DNA from: Calycina herbarum
Lineage: Eukaryota; Ascomycota; Leotiomycetes; Helotiales; Pezizellaceae
NCBI GenBank assembly: GCA_001414485.1
Contig: LLEY01000013.1
Location: 496,001 to 560,000, forward strand
Reading direction: 5' to 3'
Length of the DNA: 64,000 bases
Position numbers and translations under genes: made by a program. How positions within the stretch are numbered: the stretch's first letter is position 1; every line of letters begins with the position of its first letter. Positions 32,475-44,957 of the stretch are shown piece after piece. Under the pieces are notes generated by a model. The model was given only the letters and a program-made list of their open reading frames with translations. It did not search any database and was not told the DNA's origin.

Positions 32475-35400
32475 ATGGATTACATCTCCTCACTCGCATC
32501 TACTGCTCTGCAGAGAAAGGATAAGATGGCTGGCCATCACTCAAAGCCTGCAAATCCTTTGAGCTACCCCCAGACTGCACAACCCTTCAGCTCCAAGCTG
32601 TTCAAGAATCCGACCCCGGAGTACAGAGGATGTCCTTTATGGGCTTGGAATGCGAAGCTGGATAAGGACCAATTACTCCGTCAAATAGATAACTTTCAAG
32701 CCATGGGTTTGGGGGGTTTTCATATGCATGTCCGGATTGGTCTAGACACGGAATATATGGGTGATGAGTTCATGTAGGTTCATCTAGTCCAGTTCACATG
32801 AACCTTTTCTGACATAAATTATAGGGATTTGGTGAAAACCTGTGTGGACTACGCCGAAAGTAAAAACATGCTTGCATGCCTGTTAGTGGTTTTCCTGTTC
32901 CATCAAGATGAATGCTTACATAAAACAGCTACGACGAAGACCGCTGGCCTTCAGGTGCTGCTGGTGGACTAGTCACGAAGAAATTTCCAGAACATAAAGG
33001 AAAACATCTTCTATTTACCCCGCACCTCTACGGCACAGTACCGCTGGGTGGAGACCGCTCTCCTTCCTCCGCTCGCGCCTGTCGCAGTGAGAATGGACAC
33101 CTTATTGCAACATATGACATTACACTGGACGAAAATGGATGTCTCAATTCAAGTAAACTCTTGAAGAAAGGAGAATCAGGTGCAAACATCTGGTATCTTT
33201 ACGAGGAAACAAATCCAGGCTCCGCTTGGTTCAACGACCAAACCTACATCGATACTCTAAGCACCAAAGCCATGGCCCAGTTCATAGAAATGACACACGA
33301 AGTCTACAAGTCGAAGATTGGAGATAAGTTCGGTACGGTAGTGCCATGCATATTTACCGATGAGCCGCAATTCGCTATCAAAACAACACTTTCAAATCCC
33401 AGAGCCGGAGAAGACGTATTTCTACCATGGACAACAGATCTACCGGAGACTTTCAAAAAGGAGTATTCTGCGGATATCATCGAAGATCTTCCACAACTGG
33501 TATGGAACCTGCCTGAGGGAAAACCCAGTGCTTCGAGATATCATTTTCATGATCACGTCTGTGAGCGATTTGTTTCATCGTTCATGGACCAGATTGGTCA
33601 ATGGTGTAAAAAGAATGGTATCATGCTGAATGGCCATATGATGGAGGAACCTACGCTTTACTCACAGACATCCGCGATTGGTGAAGCTATGCGTTGTTAT
33701 AGGAGTATGGAAATGCCTGGAATGGACCTACTTTGTAAGTCACAACCCCCTTGGATTATAATATTTTGATGGGCAAAGGCTGACTAGTTCATTTTCAAGG
33801 CGATTGGACGGAATACAATACAGCCAAGCAGGCAAGTCTTCCATTTGTCGAAGACTTTTCAGATATTGATATAACTAACTTGTTCAATTAGGTCTCATCA
33901 GTAGCAAGGCAGAACGGGTTGAGGGGAGCAATGTAAGTAATTTCTGATGCCAAGGGAGTTGGTCGTTGATATAAGTCACCTACTTCGGTAAACATTGCGC
34001 GAGATGGGCTAGAATAATTAAAACTATTATCCGAGAAGGTTTGGGAGAATCACAAATTTGATCTCTCAATTCTCCTAAACCTTTTCAATTAATAGCTATG
34101 TTTGTCCAAGCATATACCGCACAACAAGACAACGGGTGCCGGGGAGCAATCACCGAGCTTACATTTCAGCTTCCGGAATTAAGTCTTTGAGTACTTTGCT
34201 AATTTGATTTAGGTGTGAGATTTACGGCGTCACTCACTGGACTTTTACTTTCCAAGACCATAAAGGATGTGGGGACTGGCAAGCTGCGCTCGGCATAACC
34301 TTTCGAGTCCACCACTTGACGTGGTTGAGCATGGCTGGAGAAGGAAAGAGAGACTACCCAGCCTCCATTGGTTATCAAAGCCCATGGTTCAAGGAATACT
34401 CATATGTCGAAGATCATTTCGCACGAGTCGGGGTAGCTCTAACAAGAGGAAAAGCTATCACAAAGATTGCTGTCGTTCACCCCATCGAAAGCTACTGGCT
34501 AGCTTGGGGACCCAACGGCGCCGGGAACGAAAGAGACGAGAGAGAACGAGCTTTTGGCGATCTTACTCACTGGTTGTTACATGGTCTTTTAGATTTTGAT
34601 TTCATCGCAGAAAGTCTCCTTCCCGGACAAGTCTCAGGCAAGGTCAATGGGAAGAAGCTCCAGGTCGGGGCATGCGAATATGATGTTGTCGTCGTACCAA
34701 ACCTACGGACAATTCGCTCTACCACGCTCAAAATCTTGCGAGAGTTCTCGAAAGCAGGAGGCAAAGTTATTGTTGCTGGAAGTGCTCCAGAGCTTGTCGA
34801 CGCAAGAGTTCCGGAGACGTACCCCTCATTGGGCAACAGCCAGAGTGTGTTTTGGAGCCAGGACAGCATTCTTTCTGCTTTGGAACCATGGCGTGACCTT
34901 CGCATTGTCACTGACCAGGGAACACCCGCGGACAACTTATTACATCAGATACGACAAGATGGAGATGTTCGTTTCGCATTTATTTGCAACAGAGACCGAA
35001 ATAACCCCGTTCAAACGGTCATAAAATTCAAGGGAAAATGGTCAGTTGAAAATATGGACACTTTGACTGGGGTCGAAAGCAAAATACTTTCACACGTTTC
35101 CGACAGCTGGACGATTTTTCCATATAGATTTGAAGGTTGCGCTAGTTTACTTGTCAGACTGTCACCTACCACAAGAAGCGAGCTAAGCTTATCAAGTCTT
35201 GCCCTTAACGAGCCGATCACCCAAACCAAAATCTCTGGTCCTTCAAACCGGCAAATTGTTGATGGGCCTAACTTCAATGGTACCTCAGTCAACGTTACAG
35301 AGACACTAGATGTCAATCTTGATAGCCTGGAGCTCTCAGAACCCAATGTGCTACTATTGGATTATGCCGAATTCAAGCTTGACGATGGAGAGTGGTCTGG

Positions 35401-36651
35401 TCTTGAAGAGGTTCTTCGAATCGACAACATCATCCGCTCGCGCCTTAGTATTCCTCCCAAAGGTGGTGCTTGGAGACAGCCCTGGACGGTCTCCGGAAAG
35501 GACCGAGCTTCGAAAGCACAAGTCACGATGCGATTTACTTTCCAGTCCGCTTTTGACATATCCGATCCTACAAGCTTGGCACTTGAAGGTGCTAAGACAA
35601 CTAAGGTCACCATTAACGACCACACGTTTGCTGCTTCTGACGAGGAGAAACCCTATTGGGTTGATGAATCGATAACCACGTTGGAGATTCCACCAAATAC
35701 CATAAAAAATGGCAGCAACACAATTGTTCTAGATTTTGCTTTCGGCATTCTTACTAACATCGAGCGAATTTACCTACTCGGTGCCTTTGCCGTTGATCTT
35801 AACGGTCGAGATACCTTATTACGTCCACTCTCTCCTGGACTTTTATCATGGGGCAATATCGCTGAACAAGGATTTCCGTTCTACGTCGGAAACGTCACTT
35901 ACCATTGTAGCTATTCCGCACCATCCAAGACCAATGCTACCCTAAGAGTCTCAAATTTCAGCAGCCCTGTCGTCACTGTCAATGCAACGGTATCGAATAC
36001 CAAAATTGGCACCATCGCTTTCCAGCCTCGCACATTGTCACTAGGTGATATTTCCCCTGGTACTCGTCGCATTTCCATAACTGCATTTGGAAATCGTTAT
36101 AACAGTTTCGGGCATATACACTTGCCTGAATATCTCAATCTCTGTGGGCCGGATCTATGGAGAAGTAAGTTTTGTCTCTTCTAGCCTCGTCTGAAAAGCC
36201 CCTGTCCTTTCCTTTTCTTCATCATTGCGGTACTCACCAACCCCCTGTATTCTTGTCATATTGACAAAATATGGGATTGATGTTTTGGTTGGTGATTGTG
36301 TTATGGATTCAAGAATAGCCAAGAGTCCCAGCCTCCTGGTTGTCCTTGATTTTATGATGCAGTTGCTTCTAGAAAACCCGGATGACTGGTCTCTGGGTTT
36401 GGGGGTAACGACATGGACTCTTAGAGGATCTATCGCTTCGAGATTTCCCAAGATTAAACATGGTTCTCGATGTGAGATGTGAATGTGCTAATATGACAAT
36501 AGCTGGCGGAGATTGGTGGACCGACGATTACTCACTAAGAGCTATCGGGGTATTAGATTGCCCAGTCATCGAAACTTCGGAGATCACAACCGAGCCAACA
36601 GGAGTTGTTACAACAAAAAGCGATGATGATGAATGGGTTCTTGTAAAGTAA
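32475..36651 (+). CDS. Glycoside hydrolase, GH106-like
   Basis: Seven exons (32475-32773, 32825-32881, 32929-33734, 33800-33831, 33892-33932, 34213-36164, 36503-36651) encode 1111 residues in one frame. The N-terminal part has the GH106-type opening FKNPTPEYRGCPLWAWNAKL and GLGGFHMHVRIGL, then YDEDRWPSGAAGG, CIFTDEP and MLNGHMMEEP, where acidic residues in the TIM-barrel core are expected. C-terminal regions are beta-rich. GH106 enzymes release L-rhamnose from plant cell-wall pectins, but the exact substrate is inferred. No signal peptide is visible, so secretion is doubtful and the enzyme may be cytosolic. One intron is GC-AG (donor gcaagt, 33832). Two introns are long: 280 nt (33933-34212, holding an inverted-repeat element) and 338 nt (36165-36502). 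Confidence 0.7.
34036..34083. repeat. Short inverted-repeat element inside an intron
   Basis: Arms aaggtttgggagaat (34036-34050) and attctcctaaacctt (34069-34083) pair at 14 of 15 positions. The element lies in a 280-nt intron of the hydrolase gene and shares its end motif with those at 11019, 21191 and 58866. Confidence 0.65.
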
Positions 36652-37495
36652 ATTGGTTGGATGCCATCTCCATAGCATTCTTGGTTTGTATTTTACGTCT
36701 ATTTACTCCCATTTTGAATTCCTTTGAGGCGTAATTTCTAAGTGGAAATGTCAAGGGCCTAGTCTGATTGGAAATATATCCAAGACGATCTAGCAATTTA
36801 GTTGAGGACTCGAGCCAAAAAAATCGTTATTGTATCTTTGTGTATCTTCGGTGAGAACGTACCCGTCATTAATGCAAGATCATGGGTTCTTACAGCGGTG
36901 TTCACAACACGGGTGTAACGTACTCAATATCTGATAGTAACATTAAATCTTCTAGAAGTTCCACCATGCACGCCACACGCAGAATACCGAGCCCTGTTCG
37001 AGGCACAGTTCCGAGACAAACTTATCTTGTGACAGCTGCTACTTTTTGGGGAGATCCTCTATCTGGAGAGTGAACTTTGGTCCTCGGCTTTGGACTTATA
37101 CTTCTTCTAGTACTGAGATTCACCATGTATGATTGGAAATCAGGGGTTTATTGTAGTGAACGAGGGAAATGATACTATAGCCGGCCGGCGGAGTGTTCAC
37201 CGAGGCACAATATCTCGCCGTCGGTTCCAACTTCCCCTCGTCTTTTCTTTGTAAGAAGCTTCTACTTAAGTGCTACAAAGAGTTAGCCATGCGTTCCATA
37301 ATCTCTATCTCTTACCTCTCAATATCTTCGCCATCTCCTATCTATTGTACCGAACTCTAAACACTCAGATATCTATTTACTTACCCGTCAAACCACACTC
37401 ACTTGCGCCGTACAACAATCCCACAAAAGACGGCAAACACTTCAACAACAACAGCAATCATTCTTCCCCTAGGCATCGCCCAACACATCTTCAAC
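36652..37495. other. Intergenic spacer
   Basis: No convincing gene. A 63-codon frame (36882-37073) has no features. The last 200 bases are the CA-rich leader of the fusion gene. Confidence 0.4.
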
Positions 37496-40361
37496 ATGCC
37501 TCAAACCCCAGACACCCCCGAGGAAGACCCCGGAACTCCCAAAGTCACCGAAAAGCCTCATCTCGGAACCGTCCTCGTCGTTGGCGGCTGCGGATTCCTA
37601 GGCCAACATCTCGTCAAATTCCTCCTCCAAGAACCAACCTGCACCTCCATAGCAGTCATGTCCCGCTCGCCCTTCACCAACCGTCTCGAGGGCGTCACCT
37701 ACCACATCGGAGATATCACCAATCCCCAACACGTTTACCATGTCATTGGTCTCGTGAAGCCCAAGGTTATCATCAACACGGCTTCTCCACATGCTTATAT
37801 TGACCATGAGCATGCGGGTGAGAACTTTCGGGTCAATGTGGATGGGAATCGGTGTTTGCTTGAGGCGGCGGGCGAGGTGGGCACGGTGAAGGCGTTCGTT
37901 TATACGAGTAGTGGGCCGATTATTGCGGGTATGGGGGGCGCTTATGATCATGCTGATGAGACGCATCCTACGCTTGCGGTGAGCGGGAAGGGGGATCCTT
38001 ATCATGTTGCTAAGGCGCTTGGTGATAGACTTACGCTTGAGGCGAATGGGAAGAATGGTAAGCTTCTTACTTTTTTTTGGGTATTTCTTTTTTTTAGCGA
38101 GATCGCTTGAAGATGAGGAGTTATTGGTGAGACGAGCTCTTGAAGGAATTCGCGAGAGCTCTATTTGTTTCGTGAATCCAAGTCTTGGGAATCGAGACGG
38201 GTGATTCTCTGAGACTGATTCAATCTAAACAAAGAGAGTCCGAATGTGCCACATCAAGGTTTTTAATTCCTTTTATGTTTCTAAGAATCCCCAACTAGAA
38301 AGTGTTACATTCAAGTACTAACATACCCAACAGGTATCCTCACAGCATGTATCCGACCAACAGCTCTCTACGGAGAAGGCGACAGTCAAATGGTACCCAC
38401 AGTCATCAAAGTCCTCGAAGATGGACAAACAAACATCTGGATGGGATATAACGACATCGATATGGATGTTGTTTATGTTGGCCATGTTGCAAAAGCCGAG
38501 GTTATGGCAGCTCTCGGACTTCTTCGTTGTCATATCGATCCTTCTGCTCCGAGAATTGATGGTCAAGCTTTCAATATCACCGATGATGAGGTCTCTCGAC
38601 CTTGGACCTTTTTTCGGAAGTATTGGTTGTTGGCTGGTGATAAGACTCCTTTGAATAGGGTTTGGAAGATTCCTCCGCCGCTTGTTATGTTGATGGCGCA
38701 TTTTGCTGAGGTTAGTATTTTCCCGAGTATTTACTTTATTCCAGAGATCACTTCTTCATATTGAGAACACCTTTACTGTTTTTCACGATCCAAAAACTTC
38801 ATCATATTCTCCCCCTTCCTAGGAAATCTATCCCTTGGGTCGTAGATGTCCTAGTGGTGTCTCGGGAAACCCATGTGCAAGGAACTCCATTGTTCAATTG
38901 GACATGGAAACTGACGAAAACTGGCCGCATTTGTACATTTACGCACCAAGGGATATCACTTCATAACCTCATCTCACTAACAATTTCATGCCCAGTGGCT
39001 CGCCTGGGCCTTCAGCGGCGGAAAATCCCGACCTCAATTACTCAAAGTCGAGCGCATGGAATTCGTTCTCCTCACACGAACCTATAGTATCAAAAAAGCA
39101 CGGGAACTCCTTGGATTCAAACCTTGGGCTGGTCAACCATATTCCAATCAAGAAGAAGCTTTGAAAGGTTCTGTTGATTGGTATTTGAGTCCGGAGGTTC
39201 ATGGACCCGCAAAAGTTCCGGGGGTATCACCTTGGCCTGAAGCACCCTTTACTCTTATTTCTAATACGGGTGCGAAGTCTAAGGCTGGATTACCCCAGGA
39301 TCATTATTGTATTACGAATGCTAGGATTATGGCTACGACTCATAATAGTAAGTTTGAGTTATCCTTTCCCTTTTTTTACTCCACTTTATCTTGATGGCTT
39401 CCATGGAATGAACAAAAACTTACTTATCAATCTCACAGCCATCTTCCGTGCCCTCAATGCAATCTGTCACCAAGCCCTAGACATCAAACCCGACACCCAA
39501 GACGCAGCCGACTTCCTGGCCTACTGCAGCGTAGTCTTCGAATTCATGCACCACCACCACATCATGGAAGAAAAACACTACTTCCCCGATCTTGAAAAAG
39601 CCACCGGCATCAAAGATCTCATGTCCACCAACATCCAACAACATGAAAAACTCGATTCTCTCGTCGGTAAACTGATGCGCTATGCAGAAACGACTAGTAA
39701 AGATAATTACAATGGTAATGATCTCTTGATTATGATCGAGGAGTTGGCGAGACCGTATGAGGAGCATATGCATGAGGAGATCGGGACGATTCTGGAGCTG
39801 CATGGCAAGATTGGAAGTCGGGATTTGGAGAGGATTGATGGGAAGATGAGGGGGGAGGCGGAGAAGTTTAGTGATATTTTCAAGTTCGTCCCTCCTTACC
39901 CCTTTATCCTTCCCTGTTTATCTGTACTGACCGGAAGAATAGAGCAGCGCCTTTCTTCCTCGGCAACCAAGATCGCAATTTCTCCCTCGACGACGAGGCG
40001 CCTTCATTCCCTCATATCAACTTTTTTGTTCCTTATATTGTCAATTTCGTGCTTGCAAGGAGGCATAAGGCGCTTTGGAGATTCAATCCGTATACTATTT
40101 ATGGATATCCTCGTCCATTGCCGGAAGCCTCTCACCAAAATACTGTCAAGGAGGCCCCAATGGTTAGTCCGTCGCCGTTGGGAGTTGGAAAGTGGGGTGA
40201 GCACGGAAGGGTGTATCTAGCTTTCCTCTCTCTTATTTCTATTTGTCTTTCTTCGTTTTTATTTTTCTGAAGGGGATGAGGAGGGGCTTGGTTACCCGCA
40301 CGATGCGCATTTATTTCATTTGTTCGAGAAGAAGGGAAGGGAAGGGGTTGTACAGTTTTGA
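37496..40361 (+). CDS. 3beta-HSD/ERG26-type dehydrogenase fused to hemerythrin HHE domain
   Basis: Six exons (37496-38057, 38334-38710, 38996-39347, 39439-39883, 39943-40196, 40273-40361) encode 692 residues without a stop. Residues about 20-390 form an extended-SDR 3beta-hydroxysteroid dehydrogenase domain: VLVVGGCGFLGQHLVKFLL (NAD-binding), YTSSGP, and the catalytic YHVAK. This domain resembles sterol-4alpha-carboxylate 3-dehydrogenase. From about residue 400 the frame runs on into a hemerythrin domain: THNTIFRALNAI, MHHHHIMEEKHYFP, QQHEKL and HMHEEIG, where His/Glu residues would bind a di-iron centre. The joint lies within one exon (38996-39347), so it is not a splicing guess. The last exon (ending EGVVQF) is inferred from a donor at 40197. 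Two introns are 276 and 285 nt. ERG26-type enzymes act in ergosterol synthesis, but this protein may be a paralogue with another substrate. Confidence 0.7.
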
Positions 40362-41034
40362 GGACTGAAATAATGTTCTCATCTACGGGGTAGGGATGGT
40401 GGACTTGGATTAACTGGTTACTATCTTTGGTGTTTTCGGCGTATCTTGAAGGGTTGTGGGTGGAGGGTTGGAATTGCTCAAATGTAGAATGGGCTGGGTC
40501 TTATTCGAAATTTGGAGTTCAATTCGGGGGTAAGGCTTAGATTTATTCTTTTTGGTATGTAATAAAAATCCTTTTCTCTACGTGAGGGACTTTTGCGAGT
40601 GTGTTGTGCTGGGGGTATTGAGGTAGGTTGGTGCTCAACTTCAAAAGAAGAGCAGATTGTCTTGAAGAGAGGAACCTGATGTCCAGAAATACTCTCAACC
40701 TCGATGCAAAACCCGGGCAACAAATATTGAATATTGTGGAAGGCTCTGGAAATACCGAGGTTCATTTTCTTTGGCAACTGGCAACTTCTGCACTTGCCAC
40801 AAGGGCTGTAGGCGCCGACCACCGGGTCGCTCCTTCCCTCCTCCCTCTCAAGGCACCACTCGCCAAGCGCGGCCGCGTGATCTTTAAGGTTCCTTCAACG
40901 CGTCTTCCCCTCCTCTTCTTCTTCGACCTTTTTACATCATCGAGATAACACCACAACATCTTCTACTTTCTGCTCACGCGTCCTAAGGTCTTCTCAACTC
41001 TCCAACACCGCAATCACGCCCGTCGGTGATCAAG
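40362..41034. other. Intergenic spacer and promoter
   Basis: No gene seen. It holds the 3' flank of the fusion gene and the pyrimidine-rich leader of the acetyltransferase gene. Confidence 0.45.
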
Positions 41035-43363
41035 ATGGACCAACCATCTGCGCCCGCAACGAAGCGCAAGGTCGCAGAAGTGGCCACAGACTCTGATGCG
41101 GACTTGAATCCAAGTACCAAGAAGAAGCCTCACCAGAGCTACGTTGGGGATTCTGATGATGATGATGATGCATCATCTGAGCCTGAGTCGGACAACGACG
41201 AGGATGATGGTGAGATGGATTTTAGCGATGAGGACTTTGGAGGCATGGGCCTCCCTGATGATGAATATGACGAGGAAGCAGAGGGTGACGTTGAAGAGTC
41301 TCAACATGATCTCCCAGGTATATAAATCTTTTCTAACACATTTTCTTTCTGATACTGATACTGGGTTAGGCCTTACTGACAAGAAATTTACGTTGAAACT
41401 TTGCACGACTAAACCTGTTGAAGAGTTCTTTTTCATGGGAGGCAGCGATGATCGCAAGAAGTGGCTTCTAGATTTCCATGCTCACATCAAGCTTGATGAC
41501 AAGGTTATCGGTCACGCCTACGGCAGACTGTTCCACCGAGAATATGTGAGATCCGATTTCTGGCAGGAGATGGATGGTGTCAGCCAAGACATGTCGGATG
41601 TTGGTTATGCTGTTTTCAACAGATTCGGATGTTTGAAAGAGGAACTGAAGACCCATCCTGTACGAAAGGGAACAGGTTCTTGGGGTAGTGAGTTGGACTA
41701 CGGTCCTCTCCTCCATTTTGAGAATGTTTTCCTAGACCGAGAGTTTCGGAGACTTGGACTTGGCACAGCTATGATCAAAGGAATTATTCGAAAGGTCCAG
41801 CAGCGCGAAGAAGACAAGAAAAATGGCAAGGACCTGACAGAGAAGCAGAAGGAGGACAGAAGAATGGGCGAGGTATGTGAGATCTTTTAATTTCTTGTTC
41901 TGATGTAGCCCTCTGCATATTTGGTCCATTCTTCAACCTGTTTTGCACTTTTGGACTGACCTTGCTAGGCAATCTTTGGTGTTCCAGATCCCAAGTTTTC
42001 CCTTCTACACTGCCTTACATTGCCTGGATGGCTAACACGAGATGTTGATACCGCAAGTGAAGGCAAAAGCCCTTCTCAACAAAAAGAGATATACGCAAGA
42101 GCATCAGACACTGCAGATGCATTCTTCAGATCTCTTGGATTTCGCCGAATTGGGGCGTCCGGTTGCTTCGCCTTATCTCTCAACCCACAACACCCATCCC
42201 ATACTGTTGCTGCCGCCGATGATTACGAACCACCAGAGGATCCCATGGTTGAAGACTTTACCGAAGAAGAAGAAGCGGCAATCAAGGAAGCATTCGAGAG
42301 TCATAAAAAGCGTGAAGAAATCACTGTTCAGAAACTTGCTACTGCGATGCCCCTTCACCATGCGGCGATGACACAAACTGATACCGAATGTGTCGAGACA
42401 TTCACGAAACATTTGGGCGAGAATCCCGCCGACTCAGCAGACTGGAAAGCAGTTCAACGAGGCGGCAATAATCTGTTGCACGTTGTTGCTTCGAAGCACA
42501 AGCCTCTCACCACCAAATTGTTGATGGAAAATGTTGATAGCTCTGCTGGATTGAGTGTGGCACGAAACCTGATAGGATACACACCTTTGGAGAATCTCAA
42601 CAGTGAACTGGATGAGACCAGAACCAGAGCCCGTAGAGGAATGCGGTTGTGTGACGTTTCCGATCAGTTTACGGGTCATCCCAAGGAAGCCGTGCTGTGT
42701 CTCTCGGCAATATTGAAACTACCATCGGCGGTCCCCAACACGACACCCATTGTTACCGTCGCCAAAATTTACGAAGATATTCGACGGCTTAAATATGGAT
42801 GCACATGTGGGGAGTGCATCATGGGCTTCTTATCACCAAGAATGAGGGAAGCATTGATTTATCAGGCGGAGGTTGCGCACGACATGCTCAGCGAAAACAC
42901 TGGGGATGCGGAAATGTGGTTAATGTGGAATTGTCACATTGAACATGTTCCGGAACCAGTCAAACAAAATTTCAAAACCAACAAATCCCTTCGACAAGGC
43001 TTCGCGAATACTTTCGATCTCGTCGTATCTTGCTTGAAGAACAACATGGTTCCGACAAGAAATAACTTGATCAAGGAATTTCAAAACCTAAGCGAGTGGC
43101 CCCCAGTCACGAAGAATTACCTGGAGGTCAAAGGAACGCTTGAGGGGAAGTTTGAGGCAGTTCTGCTAAGCATTTTTCAAATGACTCGGGGAGAGGGTGT
43201 GATGACTGGTTCTGGCGATTACTATGAGTGCTGGAATGAGGCCATTGACAAATTGAAGACTTGTCGCAATGACGATGAGTATTGTATGGTCATGGTCGCT
43301 CTCGGTCTTCCCAACCCAAATCCTACGACACCATTTGATTATGTCAAGATGTGGCAGCAATAG
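41035..43363 (+). CDS. GNAT acetyltransferase with ankyrin-like C-terminal region
   Basis: Exons 41035-41317, 41370-41872 and 41969-43363 give 726 residues. The N terminus is acidic with a poly-Asp run encoded by a GAT repeat. The GNAT fold follows; motif A is visible as ENVFLDREFRRLGLGTAMI, where RRLGLG is the acetyl-CoA pyrophosphate loop. A Lys/Glu-rich linker and the rest of the fold (RSLGFRRIGASGCFALSL) come next. The C-terminal half has an ankyrin-like stretch (NNLLHVVASKHKPLTTKLL) and a C-x-C-x2-C motif (CTCGEC). The reaction is transfer of acetyl to an amine; the substrate is not evident. The start is the first ATG in good context (caagATGG). Confidence 0.75.
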
Positions 43364-44957
43364 AGGAAGTTGGTTGCTGATTTCATTGGGTTGAACTTGT
43401 GAATAAGGATGGAGATTTGAGTCCCAATGATGGGTTTGCTGTTGCTTACTTTGCTGGTTTGTTTTACGAGAAAGGATTATGATGAGGAGGAATATTTTTC
43501 TAGTTTTGTTGCTCTGATACTCGGTTTTACTGTACTTGGCATGGAGGATGTTATGCCACTGATACGATTTGCTATTTTTTGCTACGATTAGCTACTACTA
43601 CACGATGAAATGAATAGATGACGATCACACGATAACTACTTCCCTCTTGATATAAAGCTTATGTGACTCTTGTACAATCTAATTTGATATCCATGGGCTT
43701 TGGTCAAGAGAGATTGAATTAGAAGATGGAGATTTGAGGGGAGGAAGAATTTCATATATTCTTCCACCCCATTGGGAAAATGAAAGCTAATTCTTAAGGT
43801 CCCCCAAATCTCATTGTGGTATACTTTCCATCCTTCGAGTTCATTCTCTGAGTTCATCTATTGAGTTCCGCACCGGGGATCTGGCTTATTGTGACCTGCA
43901 TGAATGTTCGACAGAAATGGGGCTTTCTTGCATTCACTTCCGCCAGATGAACATGGTGGGAATATTTGAGACCTAGATTATTAATAGAATGGAGTTCTCA
44001 TGGAAGACTTTGTGTACTGAAAAGTAATTTGAGAAGGGGGAGAACGATATTGGATGGTTGAGCGAGATGGAGTGGGGAGGGGTGGATTTTCGAACCTTGA
44101 TTACCCCAATTCATTTGGCAAAATGGGAAGGGCGGCACTTCACCATTCCGGGCCTTTGGCTCTGGAGCCTAGGGTGAATGTTTCGAATTTGAATTTCTCA
44201 ACGTCGTTGCAGGTCTTGACAACCGGAACCTCCGGTGGTACGAAATCAAATACCGGTCGTTTGGTGTTACAATACACAGCATACGCATCTTATGCACGAC
44301 ATCAAGGCTTGCATTACTAGGATCCACAATAAATCTCAAGAGTACTTGAAACCGATCCACGGAATCCACGGCTTAGATGAGGTTGTGGGAGATCTGCAGC
44401 GGAAGCTCCCCGGAGGTCCAAGTAAGGAGAAACGGTGTGAAGGAGGCAGTAAACGGGTTTGACGGGCTGAGATGAGGTGTGGGGTGGTGACGTTACGTTT
44501 TTGTTGGAGGTTAATGAACTTCGGCTTTTTCTCTCTGGAGAGAGGATACGCACTTGCCGGTCCATGGTCTCCAAACGTGGTGAACGAACTTTGGGTCGGG
44601 GAAGCATGGTTTATGGAGACAGTGGAGAAAACGGTTATATACTTGATATTGACCATAAAGTTGGGAAGTGGGCGTGTATTGTTTGATAACTGGATCGGGG
44701 AAGCATGGTTTGCGAAGAAGAACGGTTATATGCTGGATCTCGATCGTGTGGAAATAAAGGGAAGGTGGGACTCGGAATATGGAGAAAGAGAGTAAGTGAA
44801 ACGAGGGGAAGCAGGTACGAGGTTGAAGTAACACTCAATCTCGGGAACTTGCTGAGGGTATGAATTATGTATCTATCAACTTTCCCCTTGTCTGGTTTTC
44901 AGCCAACATACAACGTCCCTTTTACTAGATCATCACGCTTTGAGTTACAAGGTGCTT
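43364..44957. other. Intergenic, with a diverged direct repeat that looks like decayed coding DNA
   Basis: No intact gene. Two copies of a segment of about 55 bp (44596-44653 and 44695-44746) can each be read as NGY[IM]LD[IL]D in their own frame; see findings. The rest shows no features. Confidence 0.4.

Noticed and set aside
40197..40272. A hydrophobic C-terminal tail on the hemerythrin fusion (VYLAFLSLISICLSSFLFF).
   Set aside because: It is read from an intron (gtgagc...ctgaag); splicing gives a hydrophilic end with better protein character.
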